Shown here one piece after another: positions 35,260 to 48,459 of a stretch of 64,000 nucleotides of DNA; the first letter of the stretch is position 1; each line of letters begins with the position of its first letter. This DNA is from Xestospongia muta (Eukaryota; Porifera; Demospongiae; Haplosclerida; Petrosiidae). The stretch spans positions 3,663,876 to 3,727,875 of the forward strand of contig OY848918.1 in the NCBI GenBank assembly GCA_963693285.1, in the 5' to 3' direction. The notes beneath the pieces were generated by a model. That model was not told the origin of the DNA and searched no databases. It was given only the letters and a program-made list of their open reading frames with translations. Position numbers and translations under genes: made by a program.

Positions 35260-36812
35260 TAATATCTAGCATTTACTTAAAATGATTTAACACGTATAAA
35301 GATCACTGGAAGACCAATAAATTGGTCATGCGATTCTTTATAATAAGTATTGAGTGTCATATTAGATGAAATAGTTTTGTTACTTGAAGGTGTTCTTAGA
35401 AATAACTAATAAAGACTATGAAAATAAAGACTAATTAAGACTATGAATTTATTTTAAAAGACCTCACAAATTAAAAACGATTAATTAGAAAAACACTTAT
35501 TGCTGACTGACTAATTAAGTTGGTCACCTCCTTTAGTAAATTGATTCCACACGTGTGAGCATTTTTGGAGTGAACTCTAACTCTCAGTGCATAAAAATGG
35601 ATAAACATAATAAAACTTGTCATATGTAAGTATCAACTGTTGAGTTTCTTACAATATTACACACTCTCTTTACCTGATAGTAAATATACATACTCTTTAC
35701 CTGATGTTAAGTACACATACTCTTTACCTGATGGTAAATATACTCCCTCTTTACCTGATGTTAAGTACACACACTCTTTATCTGATGGTAAATACGCTCC
35801 CTCTTTACCTGATGGTAAATACACTCACTCTTTACTTGATGGTAAATATACATACTCTTTACCCGATGTTAAGTACACACACTCTTTACCTGACGGTAAA
35901 TATACATATTTTTTACCTGATGTTAAGTACACACACTCTTTACCTGATGGTAAATACACTTACTCTTTACCTGATGTTAAGTACACACACTCTTTATCAG
36001 ATGGTAAATATACATATTTTTTACCTGATGTTAAGTACACACACTCTTTACCTGATGGTAAATACACTTACTCTTTACCTGATGTTAAGTACACACACTC
36101 TTTATCAGATGGTAAATATACATATTTTTTACCTGATGTTAAGTACACACACTCTTTACCTGATGGTAAATATACATACTTTTTACCTGATGTTAAGTAT
36201 ACACACTCTTTATCTGATGGTAAATACACTTACTCTTTACCTGATGGTAAATATACTCACTCTGTACCTGATGGTAAATATACTCACTCTGTACCTGATG
36301 TTAAGTACACACACTCTTTATCTGATGGTAAATACACTTACTCTTTACCTGATGGTAAATATACTCACTCTGTACCTGATGGTAAATATACTCACTCTGT
36401 ACCTGATGGTAAATATACTCACTCTGTACCTGATGGTAAGTACACACACTCTTTATCTGATGGTAAATACACTCACTTTGTACCTGATGGTAAATATACT
36501 CACTCTGTACCTGATGGTAAATATACTCACTCTTTACCTGATGGTAAGTACACACACTCTTTATCTGATGGTAAATACACTCACTTTGTACCTGATGGTA
36601 AATATACTCACTCTGTACCTGATGGTAAATATACTGACTGTTTACCTGATGGTAAGTACACACACTCTTTATCTGATGGTAAATACACTCACTTTGTACC
36701 TGATGGTAAATATACTCACTCTGTACCTGATGGTAAATGTACTCACTCTTTACCTGATGTTAAGTAAACTCACTCTTTTCCTGATGGTAAATATACTCAC
36801 TAATAAATAGCA
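35260..36812 (+). repeat. Composite unit 2: leader plus expanded 27-base minisatellite
   Basis: The leader (35260-35652) is nearly identical to 34299-34690. It is followed by about 42 copies of the 27-base unit, open in frame for 375 codons until TAA near 36765. Within the unit the Lys-Tyr-Thr codons vary almost only at third positions (AAA/AAG, TAT/TAC, ACT/ACA), while the Gly/Val, Leu/Val, Pro/Ser/Leu and His/Tyr positions vary in amino acid. Because 27 is a multiple of three, other frames and the reverse strand are also open, so coding is unproven. Confidence 0.85.
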
Positions 36813-37986
36813 AATAAGATGAACATTCCCATAATGTCCCATAACAAAACACTATCTCCCAATATATAAACTTTTTTATGTTATGTCTTAAGTGTCAGCA
36901 AATTTTATGCCTCAATGTGACACAGATAGTAAGTACACATCATTACTGAGTGTACACTAATTTGAACACTCTATCATTAGAGTTGAATAATATAACATAA
37001 TTAACATTTAGACAATTAATATCAATATCATTGTTAAGTTTAAGATATAGTCATCAAATAGTACATTTCCTATACTTGTGAATTTGTTTCTACACAATTA
37101 TTAAATGGTTTGCACTGGTTAATAATTATGCTTAAAAGTATATAAGACACTCTGTATAGAAAAAATGATAGAATTACACTCACACAATTTATTATCACAT
37201 CACTAGTATATTGGTACTATATTAGCAATAGTTATAGTGTTGATATATTAGAACTAAAACAAAACTATTCCTTAAGCAAGGCGTAAAACATTTTAGTATA
37301 CTAATTAAAACTATAACTGAACTTGAGTACTTTAATAATAATATGAAAACTAAGACTAGAACTAAAGGCTTTGTTACCCAAACCAAAACTAATTATATTT
37401 TTAAATTTAATTTTATTTTGATAACTTTATTTGTTGACCTCATTAATTGTTCATTGTTTTTTACCCACAAAACCTAACAACATATCAAGATCTGCTTATA
37501 AGGAACATTTAATTTGTAGCTACCACTAATTGTAATGACATGTATTGCCCAACATATGAAAATAGGAGTATTTTCTAAGTCTAAATATGGCTTTTATCCT
37601 GAAAAATCAAAGGAACTCCTTTGTAAAATGTTGTACAATATCATTTAATGTTTTTATTAATATTATTTGTTGCTCGTGATACCATTTTACTTAAACTAAA
37701 ATTAGAGAAATTAAATTAAAGTTGAGTACTTCATTAGCTAGGTGTCAAGGCTCAATAGAATGATGGCTCTACAGATTATGTACACATTTTTTAGGAATAA
37801 TACATCTCCATATTAAAGGTATTACTATTATCTTGTGTACAATATATAGAATAATATATGTACATACCTATATTATATTATAATAATTATATGATATTAT
37901 AATTATATTATCTTATATTATATAATAATATATTATATTATATTATATTATATTATACTATATTACATTATAATATAATATATTAC
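36813..37986 (+). repeat. Continuation of the tandem block after the minisatellite
   Basis: From about 36815 the sequence again follows units 1 and 2 (compare 27600-28260), so the minisatellite region interrupts the unit. 37040-37560 is diverged or unique. An AT repeat fills 37865-37985. Confidence 0.65.
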
Positions 37987-38181
37987 ATGAGGACATTTCC
38001 TATACAGGAGCTAATTCAATACACAAACACTGGATCTAGTGTCACTGTCATAAGAGATAAAGACTATCTTCCTCTAAATAATTCTGGTTTAGGTATAGTT
38101 AGTACTAACTTTACAAAAGATGGTACATCAATGACATCAATAACTATTATATACTGTCTCAGGAGACAAATGTTATGGTAA
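37981..38181 (+). other. Second copy of the exon-like segment
   Basis: Homologous to 28262-28490 and open from 37987 to 38181 with an ATG, MRTFPIQELIQY, then 'SSVTVIRDKDYLPLNNS' and ending RRQMLW. Flanks also match (38182-38404 to 28470-28683). Possible small exon; function unknown. Confidence 0.4.
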
Positions 38182-38404
38182 ACAAAGTTTACTAGTAAAT
38201 CAAAATAATTCATTAACAATAACTAAATATCATGTGATGTTGTTATAATAATTATAGTTCAATTAATTATTATAATAATGTTACAGTACTATAGTATAAA
38301 ATAAGTATTATATAGACATTAATATTTGTATACATAATTTGATCAAAATAAATTACATACAAACTGTATAACAAAATAATAGTTAAATCAACCAATCAAT
38401 TTTT

Positions 38405-38990
38405 ACAGTGGTACTAACATGATATATAGTATGTATATAGTACTGTCTACTAACATGATATATAGTTAGTATACAGTACTGTCTACTAACATGATATATA
38501 GTTAGTATACAGTAATGTCTACTAACATGATATATAGTATGTATATAGTACTGTCTACTAACATGATATATAGTTAGTATACAGTACTGTCTACTAACAT
38601 GATATATAGTATGTATATAGTACTGTCTACTAACATGATATATAGTTAGTATACAGTACTGTCTACTAACATGATATATAGTATGTTTACAATACTGGTT
38701 AGTAACATGATATATAATAAGTATACAGTACTGGCTATTAACATGATATATAGTTAGTATACAGTACTGTCTATTAGCATGATATATAGTTAGTATAGAG
38801 TACTGGCTATTAATATGATATATAGTTAGTATACAGTACTGTCTACTAACATGATATATAGTATGTATACAGTACTGGTTAGTAACATGATATATAGTAT
38901 GTATACAGTACTGGTTAGTAACATGATATATAGCAAATATACTGTACTGGCTATTAACATGATATTAGTATATCTAATATGATTATACTA
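38405..38990 (+). repeat. 36-base satellite array
   Basis: About 15 tandem copies of a 36-base unit containing ACATGATATATAGTTAGTAT and ACAGTACTG, alternating between 'GTATGTATATAGTACTG' and 'GTTAGTATACAGTACTG' subtypes. A three-copy version lies at 28684-28790. Confidence 0.9.
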
Positions 38991-39004
38991 ACATATATAG
39001 TTAT

Positions 39005-39352
39005 TATACAGTACTGGCTGGTATGAACACAGTAATAAACTGAATTAAACTCCACCTAACATGTCATAAAGGAAACAGTTTCATTTGATTTTGATAACTT
39101 AGAACAGCTGTATCTATGGGTTGGCTAAATCCTGTTATGATAGTTGATTACATCAGTTACTTCCTAGTATGTTTGTATAGTATGTAGTAACAGGAAGTAA
39201 CTGATTTAATCAACTATCATAACAGGATTTAGCCAACCCATAGATACACGTGTTCTAAGTTATCAACATCAAATGAAACTGTTTCCTTTATGACATGTTA
39301 GGTGGAGTTTAATTCAGTTTATTACTGTGTTCATACCAGCCAGTACTGTATA
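39005..39352. mobile_element. Foldback element with 161-base arms
   Basis: The arms 39005-39165 and 39192-39352 are near-perfect reverse complements around a 26-base loop. The arms contain 'TTGGCTAAATCCTGTTATGA'. Partial relatives lie at 39360-39390, 39500-39535, 39720-39780, 39890-39975 and 60095-60190. It has no coding capacity and looks like a foldback MITE inserted at the edge of the 36-base satellite. Confidence 0.8.
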
Positions 39353-40187
39353 CAGCTGTTCTAAGTTATCAACATTAATTAAATTGCTTATTTGTCACAA
39401 AATATATTTTTTATTAAAGCTATAAAAATAAATGATATATATAACAATCATCTTTTTTCATACACAATGTACATGTTTAAAAATGTGAGAAAGCATAAAG
39501 AAAACAGTTTCATTTGATGTTGATAAGTTACAATTAAAAAATTCTAAAGCATAAATATATAAAAGTAAAAAAAAATTTAAAGTGCCTACCTTAAAATAAT
39601 TATAATGATCTATTAATTTCTAATTTCTAGTGTTAATAGTTATTATTAATATGTTATATACACTTATTTATCATTTACAGTTACTAAAACATTTGTACTA
39701 TTATATAATTTATTTTTCAAAACTTTTGGCTTATCAACATCATATGAAACTGTTTTCTTTATGCCCTCACATTTTAGCTTTAATGTGCTTATACTAGTGG
39801 CACTGTTTGATTTAATTAATTTTAATTTGATCCTGAGTTACAAAAAACTACCTATATGTTAACAAAATAGTGGACAGTTTGAATGGTGGAATAACAGCCA
39901 CATGTATGGCTTGGGAAAATCTTGTTACGATAACATCAGTCACCACCAGTTGCTACATACTATAGAGTTCATGCAAACATTTCAATTTCATTCATATATT
40001 AAACGGCAGTAATGAGAGTACACGTTTTGTTGAGTATATGTATATTTAATATTAATATCATATGTAATATTGATCATAACACCAATAAAACTCTAAATAA
40101 TGTATATACTATGTTATAACAGTGATGATAAAGTATGACTGTTTGATATAGTATTATGTACCACATCACAATAGTGACATTATTTGT
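39353..40187. other. Spacer with dispersed repeat shared with 60000-60190
   Basis: About 39800-39975 and 60000-60190 are diverged copies, both ending 'CTACATACTATAGAGTTCAT'. No gene is supported. Confidence 0.5.
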
Positions 40188-40390
40188 TTATACTAGTCAA
40201 ACTGGTCATACTTGTTATATTAGTCAAACTGGTCATGCTTGTTTATACTAGTCAAACTGGTAATAGTGTTTATACTAGTCAAACTGGTAATAGTGTTTAT
40301 ACTAGTCAAACTGATTATACTTGTTTATACTAGTCAAACTGGTCATACCTGTTTCAGTTACTGCAATACTGGTCAGACTAGTCATGCATG
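40188..40390. repeat. 27-base minisatellite 'TTTATACTAGTCAAACTGGT'
   Basis: Six to seven diverged copies of a 27-28-base unit containing TTTATACTAGTCAAACTGGT. On the minus strand a frame from about 40490 begins with MEMGHHHVVLIFLSCDISST and runs into the repeat ('CMTSLTS'); it resembles a short signal peptide and Thr/Ser-rich stretch but is not supported further. Confidence 0.7.
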
Positions 40391-41623
40391 TTACTGAGGG
40401 TTCAATACTAGATGTTGTTACAGTAGTTGATGATATGTCACAAGAGAGAAAGATTAGCACTACGTGGTGATGACCCATTTCCATTATCAAACATCAATGT
40501 ACTGTTATTAGTACATAATGATTGGGATATATTACCATTATAAAGGCTCCAAGATCTACAAAGATAAATTATAACACAATATAAAGAGATATTACTCACT
40601 CATTCTTATAATACAACTCATATTGTTCCAATGTTATATTGACTCGACTAAGACTCCAGATATAGTACAAAATAGTGATACATAAATATGTTGACAAAAT
40701 ATATATACTGTTTTTTGATTACCAATTACTATGGAATTGACTTTTCATCTGCTTCATCAAAGACTTCATAGAAAGGACACTTATATTGTTTGTGGGACTG
40801 TCCTGTTATAAATTCCATAATAACAGCATTCATATATAGATCTAGCATCCATGAAATTATTTTTGTCTAAATAAAAACAGATGTCAAACAAATTCTTTAT
40901 ATCTCTGACAATTAACTACATGATTGCCAATTATTAATCAATATATTAATTATGAAAACAGACTACACCATATTGAAAAGTCTCAGGAAGAGAGGTAATA
41001 GATATGAAAGTACATTTCAGACTTTATATTTGTCTGGACAACCAATACTAAAAATCAATAAACAAAACCAAGCTATATATACAATAATACAACAACCAAT
41101 CAAAATACATCTAAGGAGTCCATAGCAACAGCCAATGAGTTAACAGGAATAGAGTCCTTGACAGATCACAATTGTTTGAAGTGAGCAAAATTGTTTCGAT
41201 CTTCTAACTAGAGATCTCATCAATAGACACGGCAGACATACAAGTTTATTGGAGGGTGAATAGTAATTTAGGACTTTGTAATTAGTCAAAGTAAATTAAT
41301 TTAATAAGACAATTACTTAATAATGCTAATAATTCTAATTATACCTGAACAAATCTGTCAGTGTACATAACTATTAGTACTGTTGCCATGACAAATACAA
41401 CATCACCTCCATATAGTACAATGTGACCAATACAATTTATTTGATGAATATGTCCAATAACTTCTTACTGAATAAAGTTCATACATTTTCTTCACTTATA
41501 TTATCATCAGTACATTCCTCTGGTCACCTTCATACTTCATTTTAAAGTGAAATTTGATTTATAAATTTTTCATGATCATAATATCAAATTATATAATGTC
41601 AGCTGTTCTACGTATTATTAATA
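40391..41623. other. Spacer between minisatellite and J
   Basis: No exon recognised. 41450-41600 is the inverted counterpart of the B 3' flank (3310-3520). Confidence 0.45.
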
Positions 41624-43971
41624 TTATATCACACCATATGCAGCACATTTGTTTATCTCTAGTTCAGTAGTAATTAGTGTATTAGTGATCATATCAACAT
41701 TCTCATATTGAGGTATAACTTGATGAGGGACAGTATCCATTAGTGGATTAACAGGAAAGGGTACAGTACCTACAATGTAATAACATATTATACTCAAATG
41801 AGATCATTACTCAGTACTATGTATATAGACACACACACACGCACACACACACACACACTGTTATTGATCAATATTATAACATACTATATGCTGCACATGT
41901 GTTCATCTCTAGTTCAGTAGTATGATGGTAATTAGTAATATTCTCATATTGAGGTATACCAGTCATCACTTCATGTTGTACAGGTTCTAGTAGTGACTTA
42001 TATAAGAGAGTGTGTATATAAAATGTAGTTAACTGTACCTTGTCTCAGTGACTTAGTTCTTCTTATCCTATATATCATTATAAGTACTAGTACAGTACAT
42101 ACCAGTATTAGAATTGTCACACCCACTAGACTACCAGTAATACTACCTACAATATGTAGTGATATATTTAGTTAACTAGACTAGAAGTTATCATACTAGT
42201 ATTACCTATTATTAGATCTCTTTGAACACTCCTCACTGTAGTAATAATAATATGAACTTAATTGTTATAATATTAATAATAACTTACTATTATCACAGTC
42301 TGTACATAGTGTAGTAGGTGATAGAGATGATGATATAATAATAATTGTTACACTCGATATAGTAGTTAGTGTAGGAGTAAACAGTTTCTACTAATATTTA
42401 TTGGAACTTACTATTACTACAGTTTGTCCACAATGTAGGTGATGGAGATGATAGACTATTAGTTTCTGATGATACAATTAATGTGGAAGTTAGAGGAGGA
42501 GATAGTCCAGTCACTAATTGATTAGTCAGTTTTACAGCATACTCAGTAGTATATGGTACATTGTTATAATCCATATCATAAAATGTCACATTATAGTTAC
42601 TGGTGTATATTCCTGTCACACATTTACTAGCAATACTAGCATCTACTGGTGTTCTCACTATGGTAATATTACCACTGTAGTAGTCTGTTATAAGTGAGTT
42701 ATATTCAATATAACATCCTTGTGATTGAATACCCTCAAGAAAATAACAAGTAAAACAAACTTGTCCAGACTCCTCTGTTAAATTGCCATTTTGAACATCA
42801 AATGTAGCTAAAAAAGAATATAAATAACAAATAAAGTAATTAGATTAACTTACAAATTATTTTAGCTGGTAAACTATCCTTTAAATAGTTGTTATTGTCA
42901 TATATTACACTTAAAGATACAGTCAACTTTTGTCTACCATTTGTACCAATATTTATATTCCCCTTAAATTTATTATCAACAATATCAGTAACTGTTCCAG
43001 TATATGTTAATGTAGTTCCATTACTGGTAGTTAGTTTGAGAGATATTAATGATGGCTCTATAGAATATGTAGTCTAAGAGAGAAATAAATCTAAAATAAA
43101 TCTAAAATGACATACCTTTACAATACAGCTGATCAAATAAGAACCACTTGATAACATTTTAGGAGTCATATCATAAGAAGTAATTTCATTTATATTAGTT
43201 AGTGAATAGAGATTGAAGATGACTACAGCACTTACCTTTTGGTACTACAACTGATGTAGTACTTATCTCTCCTCCTCCAGCTGAGTTATTACCAGCTACA
43301 CTAATTGTATATGTACCGAATTGATTGGGACAGTACTGCCATGTTATAGAAGATGTAGTGTTCTGTGTAACTAGTTCTCTTCCATAAGTAATATTGATAA
43401 TCTAGCCAGGTATGGATACCAGAGAGAAGGGTAGAGACCAGAAACAGTTTATATACTGACTTTGTACATGACATATCAAGTTGTTGACAGCAGCTAGTTG
43501 ACCTAATGAGAGGAGATATAATGAAATATATCAGAGAGTGTGTTACCTTGTATTCTCAGAATAGATTCATTGAAGTTGTAATAGAAACCGTTAGGATCCA
43601 TAGCATTCAAAAGTCCTGAGGCAATACATATTACTTCTGTATTGTTATATTGAGGATATCCAGTTATTGTAAGATTTGACTGTTGTGGTCCTCCAGTTGT
43701 AGCTATACCAAGTTGTATAATCTCATTATGACCATAAGTTGTTCCATTAACATTCCAACCAATATTGACACTAGGATGATCCATTGAACGTTGGTAATGT
43801 GCTAATTGATAGACTCCAATGTTAGGAGATGGAGTAAATATGAACTGAACAGCTATATAATAAAACTAAATAAAATAGTACATTAGTTATTAATATAATC
43901 GTACCTGTACATTTTAATATAATAGATACTAACAATATCAGTAGTAGCCATATTATCTTCACTAGATCCAT
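41624..43971 (-). pseudogene. Gene J: Ig-FN3 receptor with nonsense, lost Cys and lost acceptor
   Basis: A full-length family member by layout: signal exon 43971-43905 (MDLVKIIWLLLILLV), Ig 43852-43547, FN3 43502-43236, exon 4 near 43190-43116, exon 5 near 43075-42855, exon 6 near 42811-42410, a second stalk end near 42400-42290, small exon near 42230, TM near 42150-42045, and tail exons near 41985-41885 and 41769-41624. Three lesions are visible. The first Ig Cys is Arg (HYQRSMD, codon CGT for TGT). The FN3 has TAG for TAT (SIPG*IINITY). The acceptor of exon 4 is ATATAA where F has ATATAG. The tail itself is intact (IPQYENV, CAAYGVI). Close copy of gene A. The nonsense codon makes a full receptor impossible unless the assembly is wrong. 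Confidence 0.85.
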
Positions 43972-43983
43972 ACTGAGTTTATC

Positions 43984-44003
43984 ATTACATCATTATTACA
44001 TCA
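43984..44003 (-). promoter_or_regulatory. Doubled TGATGTAAT motif upstream of J
   Basis: Copies at 43984-43992 and 43995-44003 in minus-strand sense, 11 bases apart, in the 288-base gap between J and K. Confidence 0.55.
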
Positions 44004-44784
44004 CTACATATTATAGTAACATACTGATAGCAGTTAGTAATATAGTATATATTATATTAATCATTCAAAATAACACATCTGTTCCTGTTTACTTAAATAT
44101 TGAAGTTGCTGACTCTGTAATCTGGGTTGGGTTAGCTCAAGAAATTTGAATTTTCAAGTTTTTATAGACAAGAGATCAACCTTAAATTAGTGTATGAAGA
44201 AGTAAATATAACACATTTTATGATATTTATATACTTTACTAATTAGATTGTAATATCCAATGGCAGGACTACTCATACTAACTCTCTTCATTATAATGTT
44301 GTCTTCCAAAATCATAGGTATTTAATGATAATGTAGTAATGTATTTTATAATGGTTTATTAAGTGTATAATGGTTGATCTCATTAAAGTTGGTACTATAG
44401 TTGTATAAATCATACTAACATTATCATATTAGAGAGTTTGTTTGTTGTAATATGATATTTACATATTGTTAATGAGTCTACTCACCATTACAATACAGTC
44501 ACATACACACACATATATATAATGTCATAGTAAAATATAATACATACAATACACACACATATCTATATTACAATATACATATCTAATATACATATCTAAC
44601 ACACACACACACATACACATATACATTAGGTGTGGTGTGTATTATAATAATAAATCCAAAAATTTATTTATATTTATATTATCAGTGTAAACTGAATTTT
44701 TGACAGTGTTCTTGTGTTGACAAATTGATAGTAACTGTTTGTAACTTTATTTTTTATTATCACCTTTTGAAGTTGTATATGAGG

Positions 44785-44998
44785 ATAATATAATATGAGA
44801 ACTAGATAGGATAATATAATATGAGAACTAGATAGGATAATATAATATGAGAACTAGATAGGATAATATAATATGACAACTAGATAGAATAATATAATTG
44901 AAGAACTAGATAGAATAATATAATAGAAGAACTAGATAGAATAATATAATATAAGAACTAGATAGGATAATATAATATAAGAACTAGATAGAACAGTG
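44785..44998 (+). repeat. 26-base tandem repeat in K intron 1
   Basis: About eight copies of a unit containing AGAACTAGATAGGATAATAT. The corresponding intron of B (around 1078-1105) has a single copy, so the expansion followed the A/B-J/K duplication. Confidence 0.85.
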
Positions 44999-46943
44999 TA
45001 AAATGTATATACAATATATGTAAAATTTTGTGATCAATAATTTACTTCATTTTATAGCTGTTCAGTTCATATTTACTCCATCTCCTAACATTGGAGTCTA
45101 TCAACTAACACATTACCAATGTTCAGTGGATCACACTGGTGTGAAGATTGCTTGGTATATTAATGGAACACTTGCTTCTAACATTAATGGTAGTACTACA
45201 AATGGAGAAGGATCACATATCTCCAGTCTTACCATACCTGGATATCCACAATATAACAATACAGAGGTGGAATGTTATGCCTTTGGGTCTGTGAATGGTA
45301 TTAATTATATCAACAATAGTGTGGCTATTCTGAGAATACAAGGTAACACTCTCTCTAATATACATAGGTGTTTCAACAGATAATAATGTAGGTAAACTAG
45401 CAAAAGTTGATAATCTAGTTTGTGATCTGCTCTTGGTATTCTCCATTTTCTCTGGTACCCATACCAGGCTATATTGTTAATATTACTAATGAGAGCAGTG
45501 GAGAACTTGTTAATCAAAGTTTTACAGCTAGTACCTACTGGACCTTCTGTATCACTCCCAGTCAATTTGGTACATATACAATTAGTGTAGCTGGTAATAA
45601 TTCAGCTGGAGGAGGAGAGTTAAGTACAATAACAAAAGAAATAAATACAAGTCAGTTTTTAAAAATTCCTTATAACATTTTCTTATTTATTATTTAATAG
45701 TAATTCTTGATACTCATGAATATAATATCACTCCTAAAAACATCAGTGGTAATTGGACTATAACAATTATCATAAAGGTTAAGATCACAATAATTTTTTG
45801 ATATTTATTTGGTTCTCTTGATTTAGAACAAAGGAAATTTGATAAACCAATTGTCAATTTTGTTAATCTATTTAAGCAATAACACATCTGATACTATTGT
45901 TAGAAGTGTTCCTCAAGGACATACATTTACAGGAAATGTCAACATAGGAATATTACCTGACAATAAGATATGGAACTTGACTTTTAGACTTGAATATTAT
46001 AGTGGTTTATTGATTGACATATCAACACCAGAACAATTTAGTAAGTAACTTGTTTAGTTTGACTAATCCCTAATATTGATAGGTACATTTGATGTACAAA
46101 GAGGCACTTTAGTGGTCACAAATTCAACTATTGGAGAAGTTTGTTTTACTTGTTATTTTGTTGAGGGTAGTCAATCACAAGGATGTTATATTGAATATAA
46201 CTCACTTATAACAGACTACTACAGTGGTAATATTACCATAATGAGAAGATTGGTAAATGTCAGTACTGCTAGTAGATGTGTTACAGGAATATATACCAGT
46301 AACTATAATGTGACATTTTATGATATGGATTATAACAATGTACCATATACTACTGAATATGCTGTAAAAATGACTAATCAATCAGTCACTGGACTATCTC
46401 CTATTTCTACTCTAACTACTACATCAAGTGTAACAATTATTATTACATTATCATCAATAACTAATGTTATATCATCATCTTCATTACCTACTACATTATG
46501 TACAGACTGTGATAATAGTAAGTTTTATTAATATTATAACAATTAAGTTCATGTTATTACTACTACAGTGAAAAGTGTTCAAAGAGATCTAATAATAGGT
46601 AATACTAGTATGATAACTTCTAGTCTAGTTAACTAAATATATCACTACATATTGTAGGTAGTATTACTGGTAGTCTAGTGGGTGTGTCAGTTCTAATACT
46701 TGTATGTACTGTACTAGTACTTATAATGATATATAGGATAAGAAGAACTAAGTCACTGAGACAAGGTACAGTTAACTACATTTTATATACACACTCTCTT
46801 ATATAAGTCACTACTAGATACTGTACAACATCAAGTGATGACTGGTATACCTCAATATGAGAATATTACTAATTACCATCATACTACTGAACTAGAGATG
46901 AACACATGTGCAGCATATGGTATGTGATAATATTGACCAATGA

Positions 46944-46946
<3 letters not shown>

Positions 46947-47036
<90 letters not shown>

Positions 47037-47043
47037 GTGTGTG

Positions 47044-47139
<96 letters not shown>

Positions 47140-47178
47140 TGTTTGTGTCTGTGTGTCTGTTTGTGTCTGTGTGTGTTT
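46947..47178 (+). repeat. Long (GT)n microsatellite in the last intron of K
   Basis: Over 200 bases of TG dinucleotides with a few TTG and TCTG interruptions. The same intron in B has only a short run (3071-3093), and D and J have short CA runs at 6770-6782 and 41830-41859 in minus-strand genes. Long open frames read through it are artefacts. Confidence 0.95.
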
Positions 47179-47380
47179 ATATACTTAGTATTGAGTAATG
47201 ATTCACTTGAGTATAATATGTTATTACATTGTAGGTACTGTACTATCTCCTGCTAATCCATTAACAGATACTGTCTCTCATCAAGTTATACCTCAATATG
47301 AGAATGTTGATATGATCACTAATACACTACCTACTACTGGACTAGAGATGAACACATGTACTGCATATGGTGTGATATAA

Positions 47381-48459
47381 TATTAAACAATACCTGATAG
47401 TAGTAATTGTCTCCATATATTATACTAGTGACAGTATTAGTTTGATACAGTGTGAATTAGAAGATAGTTTATTGTTTATGTTTAAAATCACATCTTAAAA
47501 AAGACTCCTTTAAACAAAACTTCTACGTTTTTATAACAATAATCATATTAATTTATGTTATATGTGCAATAAGTACACAACTGCCCTGTCTTAATTTGTT
47601 GCGATTAATAAGTAATTTACTAATTAAGTCAATGTTTACATTTTATATGTAATAATAATTTAAATAAAATGTTTGTTAGAGTTTAGAGATAACTAACTAT
47701 ATGGATATTTCCCTTTTAGAAAAGTAAAATTGTCATAATAAAGTTAATAATTAAAAAGCACTAAATAAAGTTACTATTTAGTATACCAAAACATAACAAT
47801 ATCAATAACAATGTCATAATAAAAACAATGAACTAATTTTTATTTAATGGAAGTATAGCACCTCTCCATTCTGTTTGGAGTTTGTGAGTAAATCTTTGTT
47901 TCATCTCTGGTTAATTAACCAGGCTGTTGTTCATGCCATTTAAGAAATAATTACTTAGTTATAGTTCAGTACCCCACATCACATTGAAGTCAATTATTGT
48001 ATTGATACAATTAAATTGATGTCACTCAGTAAAATGATAATTTTAATATATCCATATACTTATGTGTAATATTTAGAGTGTAAGCAGGTGGGTCATTGTT
48101 GCAATTATACCATAGCAACAGATAAACTTGATTCAAAAGAAATTGTATGCCTACAAGAACTCCAAGAGCACCAGATAAGTAGATTAAAGGAGAAAATGAG
48201 TGCTAAATCTAATTACAGCAACACAAACAATAGAAAAAGCCTTCTGACAAACCATTCTTGATAGAATGTACTGGAATTTGTAACTGAGTAAACACTGCTT
48301 TCTTGTAGTTTTTTCTGTAGTTTGTTTTGTTTTGCAGGAGGCAACAACAAGACAAAATATTACATTATCATCCCTTACATTAATCTTTTTAAGTTGTTAA
48401 AAGACATTTACAATGTTATTTGATCATCATGAAATTGATTGTCAGTAGATCAAAGACAT
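47381..48459. other. Spacer 3' of K
   Basis: AT-rich, with no supported exon or repeat found. Confidence 0.4.

Larger units (their letters stand above)
44260..47380 (+). pseudogene. Gene K: paralogue of B broken by a 20-base deletion
   Basis: Ten exons match B one for one: 44260-44317, 45058-45342, 45380-45650, 45701-45777, 45827-46040, 46083-46517, 46569-46598, 46658-46765, 46818-46919 and 47235-47380. Every exon keeps the length class of B except exon 3, which lacks 20 bases between two GATC direct repeats at about 45424-45428 (B has 20 extra bases between its GATC at 1520 and 1540). This shifts the frame in the FN3 and gives a stop 26 codons later. All other exons remain open: Ig (YQCSVDHTGVKIAWYINGT), Cys-rich module ('CFTCYFVEGSQSQGCYIEY'), TM, and tail (PQYENI, PQYENV, TAYGVI). 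The lesion therefore looks recent. Confidence 0.85.

Noticed and set aside
34690..36800. CRISPR-like array
   Set aside because: Repeats are head to tail with no unique spacers, and the window is spliced animal DNA.
35704..36810. Second long plus frame and minus frames across the minisatellite
   Set aside because: The 27-base period keeps all frames open; these are shadows with no independent support.
39005..39352. microRNA precursor
   Set aside because: The arms are far longer than a typical animal precursor and have relatives elsewhere; a foldback element fits better.
46906..47256. Open frames of alternating Val-Cys through the GT repeat
   Set aside because: Pure products of a dinucleotide microsatellite inside an intron of K.
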